A DNA stretch of 64,000 nucleotides from Polyangiaceae bacterium (lineage in GTDB: Bacteria; Myxococcota_A; Polyangia; Polyangiales; Polyangiaceae), in assembly GCA_025936115.1 (NCBI GenBank), contig JAICTZ010000004.1, positions 186,001 to 250,000 of the forward strand. Direction: 5' to 3'. The position numbers were made by a program, and so were the translations under genes. Within the stretch, counting starts at the first letter, position 1. Every line of letters begins with the position of its first letter. The notes below the pieces were generated by a model. That model did not search any database. It had not been told where the DNA came from and saw only the letters and a list, made by a program, of their open reading frames with translations. Shown here in pieces: positions 7,221-16,320 of this stretch.

Positions 7221-10103
7221 ATGACACCGAGCTTACGATTACGTGCCGAGACTCTGGGGTCCTGGGTCGCGCGGTCGGCAGCACCGTGGCTGCTTCCCGT
7301 CGCCGTGGTCCTGACTGGCTGTGGCGACGGCGCGGAGCCCGCCTCAGCGCATGTGCCGAGCACGGCGGGCATGGGTGCCGGCGCGACGGGCGGGCAGAGC
7401 GGCAGTGCGGGCCGGGAGTCTGGAAGCGGCGGCTCCGGCGCTACGCAAGCGGCAGGCGGTGAAGCAGGAGCCGAGTCGGGAGCGCAAGGCGGAACCGCAG
7501 GGACGGCGGCCGGCGCCGGAGACGGACCGAATACGACGGCGCTCGGCTTCTCCGTTCCTGCGCAAGGCCAGGTCCTGAGCGCGCAGAGTCTCGCCTCGCA
7601 ACTCGTGGTCTACGACCCCGGCAGTCTGCTCCGTTGCGACGTCTCCGCCGATCCCAAGTACCAAGCCGCGATCGACCAGCTCGGCGGCGTCACGTGGGGC
7701 TACGGCGTCTCGGTGCTCGAGGATCAGAGCCAACCGCGTTACCTCGCCGGCGTCGAGCGGCCCATCCGCGCCTTCCCCGGGGAAGCGACAGCGGGCGGCG
7801 GCGACGCGAGCCCGGTCGTGATCGCTTTACCGGACGTCGTAGCCGTCACCGACTCGGCGGCGCTGTTCTACTCGGATCGACACGGGCTGATGCTCGTCGC
7901 GCTCGACGGTTCCACACCCACCTTCAACTGCGCAACGCAGCTCCCCGGGCGCGTGAATCAGTTCTTCTTCGATCAGGGGCAGCTCGTCGTCATTACGAAG
8001 ACTCAAGACGCCCGCCAGTCTTATCTGCTGCACTTCAAGCTGAGCGGAACAACGCTGAGCTTCGTGGAAGCCGTCTCGCTCGGCCCGGTGGACGTGCTCG
8101 ACTCCCGCCGTTTCAATGAACGGCTCGTTTTTTACACGACGTTCGACCCCGGCGCGCTCACGCCGACGGACACGAGCGGCACGGGCACGAACGGCGCGGC
8201 CTCCAACGGCACCGGAACCGGCGCGGCTGCCGGCGTCGCCCCCCCGACGACGAGTCGAACGACCCAAAGCCGAGCCCTCCACGTCTACCGCTTGGGTGAC
8301 ACGCTCGAAGAGGAGCTCAACGACACGCTGCTCGACACCTCACAGAGTCAAGATCAGCTCATCAGCCAAGTCACGGACGCGACGCCGCTCGGCAGCGAAA
8401 TCTACGAAGCGCACGGCTTCGGTTCCGACATGTGGGCGAGCGATCACTACTTCGTCGTGACCGAGCAGATTTCGAAAACGTACCTCGACTCGTGGCAGAC
8501 CCAGAATTACTCCGTCTGCACGGCGTCGCACACGACGGTGACGCCCTACACCTACTGCTGGACCGAGTACGAGACGCGCCCGAATCCGGACTACGTCGAG
8601 CCCGACAATTCCGGCGGCGACCGCTCGTGCCACGGCGCGACGCTCTCCGACTGCCTGACGCAAGTCGCGCGCGTCTCCAACAAAACGATTCAGGTCCCCG
8701 TCGGCAAGAAGTGCGAAACGCGCCAGCAGACCAACTGGATCTGCGACGCGTACGAGCCGCGCAGCACCACGTACCCGGTTTTCCACAACGAAACCTCGAC
8801 CCAGCTCTACATTTACGAATACACGGACAGCGGCTTCGTCCAGCTCGACAGCAAAGTCCACGAAGTGACGAACACGGGACTCGACGCCGTGACTCCGGAC
8901 GCGCAGGTCAGCGTGCTCAACACCTCGACCGACAGCTATGACCTCGCCGTGCCGGGAGCCATCCAGACCATCTATTTCCAAAACGGCTACCTGTACGTGA
9001 TTTCCAACGGCGTGCTGCAGGTCTACGCGATGGGCGACAACTCCATCGTGCGCACCGCCACGCTTCACGTCGTCAACGAGACGCTCGAGGCCTCGCTCTT
9101 TTCCGCCGACCACCTCTACTTGAGTGACTTCGGCTGGTCGAACAGCGACCACTCCACGCTCCGCGTCATCAACCTCCAAAATCCTGCCTTCCCCGCGCAA
9201 GACGGCGCGACCCATCAGCTCCCGGGCGGCAACCGCACCATCATCGCCGCGAACGCCGGCATCTTCACGATCGGCAGCGTCTCGCAATTCATGGGTCAAA
9301 CCGTCAACGCCCTCAAGCTCGGCTTGTTCACCGATCCGTACGCCGACGAGACCGCGTACCTCATCCTCGGCACGGACCTGAACTACACGTACCTCACCGA
9401 CGAAAAAGCGCAGTTCTGGAACGCGGCGTCGCAGCGCTTGCTGCTCCCCTACTCGGGACAAGACGACAAAGGCATGCCAATCGAGCGTGTCGGCCTCTCG
9501 CAGGTGGTCACGGGTTCGATCAACAGCGAAGGCGCCGTCGAGCTACCCGAGCTCGCGCAGCGCATTCGACCGCTGCCTGCCGGCAACGAGGCCTACCTGA
9601 CCTTCGCGCGCAACTCGATCGAGTGGCTCACCGCCGACGATCAACAGCAGTGGCACGCCGCGCCCGTGCTCGAATATTTCGAGCCCTTCGCGCTCTACCG
9701 CCGCTCGCAAACCGTCGAGAACGTCGAGCTCCAGCGTCTCGGCACGCGCTGCCGCCTGTACTTCTCCGCGACGAGCGACATCAACCAGCGCGGCGACGGC
9801 GCCGTCTACTCCGACGAATTCTCCTGCCTCGGCTACGCGCAAGCGTACGATCACCGCTTCCTGTTCTCGGCCACGAGCGGCGTCGAATACGGTGACGATC
9901 ACAGCGTGCGGCAGCTCTCCGCCGACGAAGTCACCGAAACGCTCGCCCAAATCGCGGCGCGCCCCTATTGCCTGCTGAGCCTTGAATTCGTCGACAGCCC
10001 GAGGCTCGACCCGAACAATCTCCCGCCCCTCGATCGCTTCACCTGCATGAGCCCGAGCGACTACAACACCCTCCGCAACAGCTTGTCGACGAACCAGCCG
10101 TAG
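7221..10103 (+). CDS. Large secreted beta-propeller-like lipoprotein
   Basis: The 960-residue protein has a signal peptide with lipobox-like VVLTGCGD, a Gly/Ala linker to about residue 100 and a long beta-rich body. Blade-like segments such as TIYFQNGYLYVISNGVLQVY, HLYLSDFGW and TIIAANAGIFTIG recur, as in secreted proteins of the C-terminal beta-propeller type (Pfam Beta_propel-like, tentative). Several Cys lie in the middle region (YSVCTAS, RSCHGATLSDC, KKCETRQ, NWICDAYE), suggesting disulphides outside the cell. The ATG at 7221 gives the best signal peptide; the open frame runs upstream through the preceding gene, which is an artefact. No catalytic motif is recognised. Confidence 0.8.
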   Translation: MTPSLRLRAETLGSWVARSAAPWLLPVAVVLTGCGDGAEPASAHVPSTAGMGAGATGGQSGSAGRESGSGGSGATQAAGGEAGAESGAQGGTAGTAAGAGDGPNTTALGFSVPAQGQVLSAQSLASQLVVYDPGSLLRCDVSADPKYQAAIDQLGGVTWGYGVSVLEDQSQPRYLAGVERPIRAFPGEATAGGGDASPVVIALPDVVAVTDSAALFYSDRHGLMLVALDGSTPTFNCATQLPGRVNQFFFDQGQLVVITKTQDARQSYLLHFKLSGTTLSFVEAVSLGPVDVLDSRRFNERLVFYTTFDPGALTPTDTSGTGTNGAASNGTGTGAAAGVAPPTTSRTTQSRALHVYRLGDTLEEELNDTLLDTSQSQDQLISQVTDATPLGSEIYEAHGFGSDMWASDHYFVVTEQISKTYLDSWQTQNYSVCTASHTTVTPYTYCWTEYETRPNPDYVEPDNSGGDRSCHGATLSDCLTQVARVSNKTIQVPVGKKCETRQQTNWICDAYEPRSTTYPVFHNETSTQLYIYEYTDSGFVQLDSKVHEVTNTGLDAVTPDAQVSVLNTSTDSYDLAVPGAIQTIYFQNGYLYVISNGVLQVYAMGDNSIVRTATLHVVNETLEASLFSADHLYLSDFGWSNSDHSTLRVINLQNPAFPAQDGATHQLPGGNRTIIAANAGIFTIGSVSQFMGQTVNALKLGLFTDPYADETAYLILGTDLNYTYLTDEKAQFWNAASQRLLLPYSGQDDKGMPIERVGLSQVVTGSINSEGAVELPELAQRIRPLPAGNEAYLTFARNSIEWLTADDQQQWHAAPVLEYFEPFALYRRSQTVENVELQRLGTRCRLYFSATSDINQRGDGAVYSDEFSCLGYAQAYDHRFLFSATSGVEYGDDHSVRQLSADEVTETLAQIAARPYCLLSLEFVDSPRLDPNNLPPLDRFTCMSPSDYNTLRNSLSTNQP

Positions 10104-10526
10104 CCGCGCGCCACAAGCCGCGCGCCGCATCCGTCCACCGAATTTTTTTTGGGTTGGGCACGCCGGCGACGCGCGCGGCCCGGGACGTCGCTTGCCGCTG
10201 ACTGACCCACTTTTCAAACCCGCAGATTCGTCCGGCTAATCAACGAAGACCCTCCGCTTATGCAGCTCGGCGAAGCGCGCTGGGGACGCACAACGCCAGG
10301 CGGCCTTGCATTCGACTTCCGCTTGTTCGAACCCCTGCATTCGCGATCCTAGCTCGCGCGCTTGCCGTTGCGTTAGAGCCGCAGCCAACAACAAGGCTCG
10401 CCCTTGTTATCCCACAACATTGGCCTTGGTCCGCCAATCGACGCCAATTTGGGACGTGCCCTTGGAGTCAGCTTGCGGGGCGCGCCTAGCTGAAATAGAT
10501 ATTTGGCGAACGAGGGAAGCATCGAC
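10104..10526 (+). other. Intergenic region at the left edge of the island
   Basis: These 423 bases lie between the beta-propeller lipoprotein and the OLD-type gene. I see no credible gene. A run of T follows the propeller stop at about 10144, and base composition becomes visibly more AT-rich towards 10500, which may mark the island boundary. A tRNA-like fragment near 10325 does not fold into a tRNA. Confidence 0.5.
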
Positions 10527-12458
10527 ATGAAGCTCCGACGAATTGCGATTGAAAATGTGCACAGCTTTCTGGAACGCCAGGAACTTCAGCTCCCAGGGGA
10601 GATATCCATCATCATCGGACCGAACGGCGGCGGCAAGACAAACCTCTTGGACACGGCGGTGCTGGCCATTCGCCTCTTCCTTCTAATATCTTGGACGCCT
10701 CGTCACAACCCAACAGCCGACCACCAGGACCGCTATGACTGGATCCACAATGATGCGCTCAATCCCGGACTCCTCGAGCGGCACAGCGCGGGCGCCGCCA
10801 AAGACCAGTCGATCGAGCTAGATATTGAGGTAACCCAGCCTGATATTGAGAGCATGACACGAGCGAGAGCTGAGGCCGCGGAGCTCCAAGAAAAGGCAAC
10901 ATCACGATACACGAGCTTCCCTGCCCAAGGGGCTGCCGCCTGGAGCATGGACGGCCTTGAAGCAGGAAAGATCTATTCCTATAAGATCGTGAACGGAAAC
11001 CCTCAAGCCGTCGAATCTCTTGGAGCGGAGACCTTCCGCGCGTATCTTGAAACGTATGAGGTCAACAATAGGGTTCGAGAGGAGTACGAGCGGCGACCTC
11101 TTTCTATGCCTATGCTCTCTTTGCCAGTAACCCGCTCCGCAGCAAACTTCGCTACCTCGATATCACTGGCGGACTTCAACGAGTATGATGTAAAGCGAAC
11201 GGTCGACGCAGCCTCATCCAGAGCATCCGGCTCAATTGCCTCTCTCGCCATGGGCCGACTCGCCAGTCGCTACCGCGAGCTGATCGAGCGTGATGATGGC
11301 CGGGCACGCATTGAGTTCCGGAACGACGTCGCGATCAAAGATTTTACGTCCACACTAAAGATGTTGGGATACGATTGGGACCTAAAATGCGCGAATCCCC
11401 TCAAGAACCAGTACGACGTTCTCCTAAGTAAGCACGGGACGTCGTTTCGCGTTGGCGCAGCCTCATCGGGAGAACGCGAGCTGCTTGTATACCTATTCGC
11501 GATATACGCCCTCAATCTTCGAGATGCATTGATCGTCATCGACGAGCCAGAGTTGCACCTCCATCCACGCTGGCAGCAGACCTTGCTGGGGTTATTCGAA
11601 CGCTTATCGCACGATACCGGGAACCAGTTCATTATGGCGACACATTCTCCGGTATTCGTCTCCCCTACATCCATTCACTATGTTTCTCGGGTATATGCAG
11701 AAAACCAACAAAGCCGAGTTGTTCGCCTCGGTGACGGCGAACTTCCAGAACGTAAGTATCTTTTCAGCATAGTGAACAGCCAGAACAACGAGCGCGTCCT
11801 CTTCGCGGACCTCGTTGTTCTGGTTGAAGGCCTCTCAGACCGCATCTTCTTTGATGCGGTATTTCGCCATTTCAAGGTCGGCAACGGATCGGGCAAGGTC
11901 TACGAAGTCGTAGCCGTGGGCGGGAAGAACTTTTTTGCCCAGTACGAGAAGTTGCTTGCTGCCTGCCATGTAGCATATGCAGTGATTGCAGATCTCGACT
12001 ACGTGCGAGAAGTCGGCACGCTCGAAATGAAGGACCTGTTTACTACGTCAGGCCACTCCGTGAAAGAACGGGTCGTCGATAACCCTTCTAGCGTCGACGG
12101 CGCCAGCCTCGTCGCGCGCATGGACGAGGCGATAGCGACAGGGTCAGTCGAAGACCTGAAGGCGCTCTGGGAGTATATTAAATCACGTCAAACGCGACTG
12201 CGAACCGATCTTGAAGAGGCCGATCGCGCCAGGCTCGACTGTTTCATAAGGGAGCAGCGGAAAGCACGGCGTTTCATCCTGTCCAAAGGGGCTCTTGAAG
12301 CCTATCTTCCGGTAGGCTCTAAGGGGAAAGACATGGAGAAGTTGATCCGCCTCGTTTCTGGCGCCGATTTCTGGAGCGAGCTCCCCTGCGAGCGAACTGC
12401 CGAACTCAAGGAGATCGTTACTGAGATCAATGGGCTCATTTCAGGAAAGGCACTGTGA
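10527..12458 (+). CDS. OLD-family ATPase/TOPRIM nuclease (putative phage defence)
   Basis: The 643-residue protein has an ABC-type ATPase split by a helical insertion: Walker A GPNGGGKT (31-38), signature ASSGERELL (about 312), Walker B LIVIDEPELHLHP (about 335) and the switch His in ATHSP (about 371). A TOPRIM domain follows, with VLVEGLSDRIFF (about 428) and VIADLDY (about 490). This is the layout of OLD-family nucleases, many of which defend against phage. There is no partner gene directly beside it, as in class 1 stand-alone OLD proteins. Its codons (ATA, CTA, AGA) and AT content differ by eye from its neighbours, a sign of transfer. The start at 10527 precedes the first beta strand. Confidence 0.9.
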   Translation: MKLRRIAIENVHSFLERQELQLPGEISIIIGPNGGGKTNLLDTAVLAIRLFLLISWTPRHNPTADHQDRYDWIHNDALNPGLLERHSAGAAKDQSIELDIEVTQPDIESMTRARAEAAELQEKATSRYTSFPAQGAAAWSMDGLEAGKIYSYKIVNGNPQAVESLGAETFRAYLETYEVNNRVREEYERRPLSMPMLSLPVTRSAANFATSISLADFNEYDVKRTVDAASSRASGSIASLAMGRLASRYRELIERDDGRARIEFRNDVAIKDFTSTLKMLGYDWDLKCANPLKNQYDVLLSKHGTSFRVGAASSGERELLVYLFAIYALNLRDALIVIDEPELHLHPRWQQTLLGLFERLSHDTGNQFIMATHSPVFVSPTSIHYVSRVYAENQQSRVVRLGDGELPERKYLFSIVNSQNNERVLFADLVVLVEGLSDRIFFDAVFRHFKVGNGSGKVYEVVAVGGKNFFAQYEKLLAACHVAYAVIADLDYVREVGTLEMKDLFTTSGHSVKERVVDNPSSVDGASLVARMDEAIATGSVEDLKALWEYIKSRQTRLRTDLEEADRARLDCFIREQRKARRFILSKGALEAYLPVGSKGKDMEKLIRLVSGADFWSELPCERTAELKEIVTEINGLISGKAL

Positions 12459-12725
12459 TTAGCGCCGACTGAAGCGGCATGCGTTCGCGGGTCTGGAAGC
12501 GCGACACAATCCTGCCTATAGCTGGATGCATCCACGCGTAACTCCGGGCTGAACGAGAAGCGGCTCTCGCTGGCGCACGCCCCCCGCGCGGATGCCCTGT
12601 ACCTTGGACGGGCGCGGACGGTAGTCGGGCACGACATGAGCGCGGAGGTTCAGTTTGTCGAAGGCCGCTCGCAGCGGTCCCCAACGGCGATCCCGCTCCG
12701 GGCCGACGCGTCGTAGACGTTCTTG
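12459..12725. other. Intergenic region with no intact gene
   Basis: The stretch after the OLD-type stop holds no supported gene. Short open frames exist on both strands, but none has recognisable motifs. It leads into the degraded gene pair at 12726-13086 and is probably scarred island DNA. Confidence 0.4.
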
Positions 12726-13086
12726 ATGCAGGCGCGCCCAGTGAACGACACAGATCCGCGGGCCGAGGCCGTCCTGGTCGCGGGCTACCGCGGGATGTCG
12801 GCGTCGCAGAAGCTTGCTCGCGTTACTGCCCTCACGCGTGCCGTCCAGGAGCTCGCTCTGCTCGACGTTCGTCGCAGGCATCCGGGCGCCGGCCAGCGCG
12901 AGCTTGCCTTGCGGGATTTTGATGCTGTCCGAACCGATCCTAGTGGTGGCTCGGGTCGTTCAGGCATTCGACTCCCTCGCCGTTGAAGGTGCGTTCCGAG
13001 CGATGAAACCGTACGTGCGAGCGCCGTGCGGCTCACTGGCGCTCGAGCCGTGCAGTTTGCCCTGGTACGTCAGACCGACTCTTTAG
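12726..13086 (+). pseudogene. Remnants of a small-protein/nucleotidyltransferase-like gene pair
   Basis: From ATG 12726 the frame reads DPRAEAVLVAGYRGMSASQK and later LALLDVRRRHPGAGQRELAL, which resembles the start of a small protein family common in myxobacteria and other soil bacteria. The homology stops at about 12915. Another frame from ATG 12922 then reads MLSEPILVVARVVQAFDSLA, like the beginning of the nucleotidyltransferase-type gene that often follows that small gene. The end of the first gene and most of the second are missing. I infer a deletion that left two truncated heads. Family recognition is from memory of motifs only. Confidence 0.45.
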
Positions 13087-13508
13087 CGACCGGCGGTGAT
13101 CCAGTTTTGAACTGCGAGGCCTTTGAAGATTCCGAAGTCGGCGAGGTTCGCGGTGACGATGGAGATGCCGTTCGTGGCAGCTACTGCCGCGATCTGACCG
13201 TCGGCGAGGGGCACCTGCTTGCCAGCCTTCTCCAGCCGGATGCGCTCTTCTGCTAGCCACTCGGCGGCGCGCTCATCGTAGGCAAGAATCGGCAGCGTCG
13301 GGTAGACGACGTCCCGGAGGAACGCGTCTAACACATCGCGACGCTTTCCTCGCGGTAGACGGCCGACGCCGTACCGCAGCTCATGCCAGACCTGCGAGCT
13401 GATCGCGCACTCGCCGCCATGTTCTTCCAACTTGGCCAGCACAGCCGGATCCGGAGCCTTCCACATCGCTGCCGAGACCGTGCTCGTGTCGAGCAGGAAA
13501 CGGGTCAA
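13083..13508 (-). CDS. vapC: VapC-type PIN-domain toxin
   Basis: The 141-residue protein has PIN-domain acidic residues in FLLDTSTVSA (D7), WHELRYG, PLADGQIAAVA and VTANLADFGIF. PIN toxins are Mg-dependent RNases that cut tRNA or rRNA. The TTG start at 13508 overlaps the TGA of the upstream antitoxin gene (TTGA), a typical coupling for toxin-antitoxin pairs. The longer frame to 13556 would run into the antitoxin and lacks support. Toxicity would be held in check by the Phd/YefM-type protein from 13505-13783. Confidence 0.88.
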   Translation of the reverse strand: MTRFLLDTSTVSAAMWKAPDPAVLAKLEEHGGECAISSQVWHELRYGVGRLPRGKRRDVLDAFLRDVVYPTLPILAYDERAAEWLAEERIRLEKAGKQVPLADGQIAAVAATNGISIVTANLADFGIFKGLAVQNWITAGR

Positions 13509-13783
13509 AGCTTCACCGGGCGACCGACATCTCGCGTTCGCAGACCGCGTGCCCACGTTCGGTCCAACCCCGCGCTTGCAAGGTCGTGCCCCGCCCGAAA
13601 GGTCTCGTAGGCGGTCATGAACGCGACACGCTCACCCCGTAGCCTGGCGTACCTGGCTGCAGACATCACAACGGCTACTTTCTTGCCACGCCTCGTGAGT
13701 TCGATGTCCGAACCCGCCTCGACCTCATCCACGATGTCAGCCAGTTTCGCGCGCGCGCTCGCGACGGTGTACGTCTTGGGCAT
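13505..13783 (-). CDS. Phd/YefM-type antitoxin
   Basis: This 92-residue protein begins MPKTYTVASARAKLADIVDE and continues SDIELTRRGKKVAVVMS, the typical Phd/YefM N-terminal DNA-binding fold, in which the domain represses its own promoter. The C-terminal part (AYETFRAGHDLASAG) should wrap the toxin. The stop codon overlaps the TTG start of the vapC gene, so the antitoxin is made first. The promoter side carries ATGTAC repeats that may be its operator. Confidence 0.87.
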   Translation of the reverse strand: MPKTYTVASARAKLADIVDEVEAGSDIELTRRGKKVAVVMSAARYARLRGERVAFMTAYETFRAGHDLASAGLDRTWARGLRTRDVGRPVKL

Positions 13784-13820
13784 CCGTCTGGATGTACATT
13801 CAGATGTACGTTACGTCAAA
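13784..13820 (-). promoter_or_regulatory. Possible operator of the toxin-antitoxin pair
   Basis: Directly upstream of the antitoxin start are GATGTACATT (13791-13800) and CAGATGTACG (13801-13810). The core ATGTACAT is self-complementary, and the ATGTAC half repeats 12 bases on. Such repeats beside a Phd-type gene usually bind the antitoxin. This is inference from position and symmetry. Confidence 0.45.
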
Positions 13821-14011
13821 TTCCCCCGGTAGGCGGGCCGCCGGGTCAATCGTACGGATCGCGCGATCGAGCAGGACTGGCTGCGCGTGGCGGGGAACCG
13901 GCTAATCTCGACCGATCCAGCGGCACCTTCACCGTGCCGAGCATCGTCACCAACCCGTGCGCCGGCGAGCCGTTCTGAGACGTCGCCCCCGTGACGCTCG
14001 TCGGCGCCGGA

Positions 14012-15799
14012 TTACTCGCCGGGCAGCGGCGCGTCGGCCGGGCGTTCGGGGATGCGGACTTGCACGAGCCGTTCGTCTTGAATGCGCCGTGCCGTATCGG
14101 GCTCGACCTTGTCGCTGTGGCAGTCGGCGCGTTCGCCCGCCGTCGCGCCGAGCGCGCGCTTGGTCTTGCCGGCGAGACGATGGATTTCGTCGGGGGAGAG
14201 CACGCCGCGCTGCTCGAGGATGCGCTGCTGTTCGGGCGTGAGCCCGGGCGATTGGCGCGCCTTGCCGGCCTCGAAGCCTTCGGCCTTGCCGCTCGCGAAC
14301 TCCTGGATTTCGCGCGAGATGCGGACCGAGCACCAGTCGTGCCCGCACATGGCGCAAAAATCGGTGTCGACGGCGAGGTCTTCGTCGTGGAACGCGCGCG
14401 CGGTGTCGCCGTCGAAGGCGAGCTCGAATTGCTTTTCCCAGTTGAGCGCGGCGCGCGCTTTGGTGAGCGCGTCGTCCCAGTCGCGCGTGCCGGGAATGCC
14501 GAGCGCGACGTCTGCCGCGTGCGCGGCGATCTTGTACGCGACGCAGCCCTGCTTCACGTCGTCCTTCTTGGGCAAGCCGACGTGCTCCTTGGGCGTGACG
14601 TAGCAAAGCATCGCCGCGCCGTGATACGCGGCCGCCGTCGCCCCGATCGCGCTCGTCAGGTGATCGTAGCCGGGGAAGACGTCCGTCACGAGCGGGCCGA
14701 GCACGTAGAACGGCGCGCCGTGACAGAGCCGGCGCTGGAGCTTCATGTTGTATTCGATCTGATCGAACGGCACGTGGCCGGGCCCCTCGACCATGACCTG
14801 GCAACCGCGGCGCCACGCGCGCTCGGTGAGCTCGCCGAGCGTCTCGAGCTCACGGAGCTGCGCTTCGTCCGTCGCGTCGCCGAGCCCGCCCGGACGCAAG
14901 CCGTCGCCGAGCGAAAACGAGACGTCGTACTCACGCATGATGTCGCAAATTTCGTCGAAGTGCGCGTAAAACGGGTTCTGCTCGCCGTGGTGCAGCATCC
15001 ACTTCGCGATGAGCGACCCGCCGCGGCTCACGATGCCGATCAAGCGTTTGCGCACGTACGGCAGGTGCTCGCGGAGGACGCCCGCGTGGATCGTGAAGTA
15101 ATCGACGCCCTGCTTGGCCTGGTGGAGGATGCTGTCGAGGATGTCTTTGACCCTGAGATCCTCGATGCGGCGCCCGATGATCATCGAGTAAATCGGCACG
15201 GTGCCGATCGGCACGCGCGCGCTTCGCACGATTGCATCACGGCACGCGTCGAGGTCGCCGCCCGTCGAGAGATCCATCACGGTGTCCGAACCCCAACGTT
15301 CGGCGAAGTGCAGCTTCTCGACCTCTTCGTCCGTGCTCGACGAGACGGGCGAGGCGCCCATGTTGGCGTTGATCTTGGTGCGCGTGGCGCGGCCAATCGC
15401 CATCGCGTCGAGGCCGTAGCCCAAGTGCACGCGGTTGGCGGGAATGATCAGGCGGCCCGCGGCGACCTCGCTCCTGACCTGCTCCGGCGTGAGGTGCGGC
15501 TCGCGTTCGGCGACGCGCCGCATGGCGGGCGTGATGACGCCGAGGCGAGCGTGCTCGAGCTGCGTCACGGGCACGAAGCCGGCCGGCGCGCTCGCGCGCG
15601 CGGCCTGGCGGCGCCAGTCGTTCGGCAAGAAGTCCCACGCCGTGAGGGCGCTCGGTGACGGCATGCCGGGCGCGTCCGGCGACGAGAACATCAGCGGCCC
15701 GCCGACGTCGGCGGGGTTCGCAAACGAGCCGGGATTGGTGCCTTCGGCGTGCGTCGAAGGATTGTAAGCGCCGCGCCAGGGGAGAATTCGTTCGGCCAT
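14012..15799 (-). CDS. thiC: Phosphomethylpyrimidine synthase ThiC
   Basis: The 595-residue protein is ThiC, the radical SAM enzyme that rearranges aminoimidazole ribotide into hydroxymethylpyrimidine phosphate for thiamine. Clear signatures are [57 protein letters not shown] and the C-terminal [4Fe-4S] site CAMCGHDWC (CX2CX4C). A Shine-Dalgarno-like GGAG lies eight bases before the ATG. A TPP riboswitch sits upstream on the same strand, so thiamine pyrophosphate should repress the gene. No other thiamine genes are visible beside it. Confidence 0.97.
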   Translation of the reverse strand: MAERILPWRGAYNPSTHAEGTNPGSFANPADVGGPLMFSSPDAPGMPSPSALTAWDFLPNDWRRQAARASAPAGFVPVTQLEHARLGVITPAMRRVAEREPHLTPEQVRSEVAAGRLIIPANRVHLGYGLDAMAIGRATRTKINANMGASPVSSSTDEEVEKLHFAERWGSDTVMDLSTGGDLDACRDAIVRSARVPIGTVPIYSMIIGRRIEDLRVKDILDSILHQAKQGVDYFTIHAGVLREHLPYVRKRLIGIVSRGGSLIAKWMLHHGEQNPFYAHFDEICDIMREYDVSFSLGDGLRPGGLGDATDEAQLRELETLGELTERAWRRGCQVMVEGPGHVPFDQIEYNMKLQRRLCHGAPFYVLGPLVTDVFPGYDHLTSAIGATAAAYHGAAMLCYVTPKEHVGLPKKDDVKQGCVAYKIAAHAADVALGIPGTRDWDDALTKARAALNWEKQFELAFDGDTARAFHDEDLAVDTDFCAMCGHDWCSVRISREIQEFASGKAEGFEAGKARQSPGLTPEQQRILEQRGVLSPDEIHRLAGKTKRALGATAGERADCHSDKVEPDTARRIQDERLVQVRIPERPADAPLPGE

Positions 15800-15860
15800 G
15801 TGACTCGCTCCGTACTTCCGTCGCGGGGAGACGAGAAGGAACCGCCGAATCGACCGAGGT

Positions 15861-15955
15861 CGCTTTCCTACGCCGGTATTAACCGGATCAGGTTCGGCGG
15901 GTGCTTCTCAGCGATCGTTCGGCCGGATGCCGGGCGAGCGCGCCCCGAGCGACCG
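15861..15955 (-). promoter_or_regulatory. TPP riboswitch (thi box)
   Basis: Read on the minus strand, the stretch contains the thi-box core GCTGAGA (complement of 15905-15911) and then GAACCTGATCCGGTTAATAC followed by CGGCGTAGG (complement of about 15865-15896), matching the TPP aptamer consensus. It starts with a GC-rich stem near 15940-15955. It lies about 60 bases upstream of thiC on the same strand and should control it through thiamine pyrophosphate binding. Confidence 0.95.
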
Positions 15956-15959
15956 CGCG

Positions 15960-16320
15960 AGCCTAGCAAAGGCCGAGCTCGTGCGGTAGCCGAAGAGAAT
16001 TGCAGCTGGGGCGCATGCCCCAGCCCGACAAGACGTGAAAGTCTTGGAAGAACAGATCACGATCGGCCCGAGCAGCGACAACCCAAACGCAACAAACCGG
16101 CGAGGCCGGATGCGGGCTGTTCAAAGCTCGATCCGATCGCCCGATCTCATGGTGGAGCTCCGGCCGATACCCGTTTAGAAGACTTGAGCCATTCCGCCAC
16201 GAACCGGCTCGTCAAGGAGTCAGCGCAGCGTTTGTCGTCGCCGAGCTCGCTCGTGACGGCCGAAACCCGAAAGATATGCGATATCTTGTTTCCTAGCGCC
16301 CTCAGCGCGCGCCCACCGCC
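15960..16320. other. Intergenic region with one copy of a dispersed repeat
   Basis: No gene is supported here. The block at about 16043-16104, with TCTTGGAAGA, CGATCGG and AAACCGGCGAG, is nearly repeated at about 34349-34408. An inverted repeat CTGGGGC/GCCCCAG lies at about 16012-16025. Downstream is the promoter region of the HExxH lipoprotein. Confidence 0.5.

Noticed and set aside
10320-10360. tRNA-like GTTCGAACCCC segment
   Set aside because: The T-loop-like piece has no matching D arm, anticodon arm or acceptor stem around it.
13957-15658. Plus-strand frame over thiC
   Set aside because: It lies fully inside the well-supported thiC gene on the other strand and has no recognisable motif.
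16150-16205. Minus-strand stretch GTGGCGGAATGG resembling the start of a leucine or serine tRNA
   Set aside because: The expected anticodon stem and T arm do not pair, and no cloverleaf can be built.
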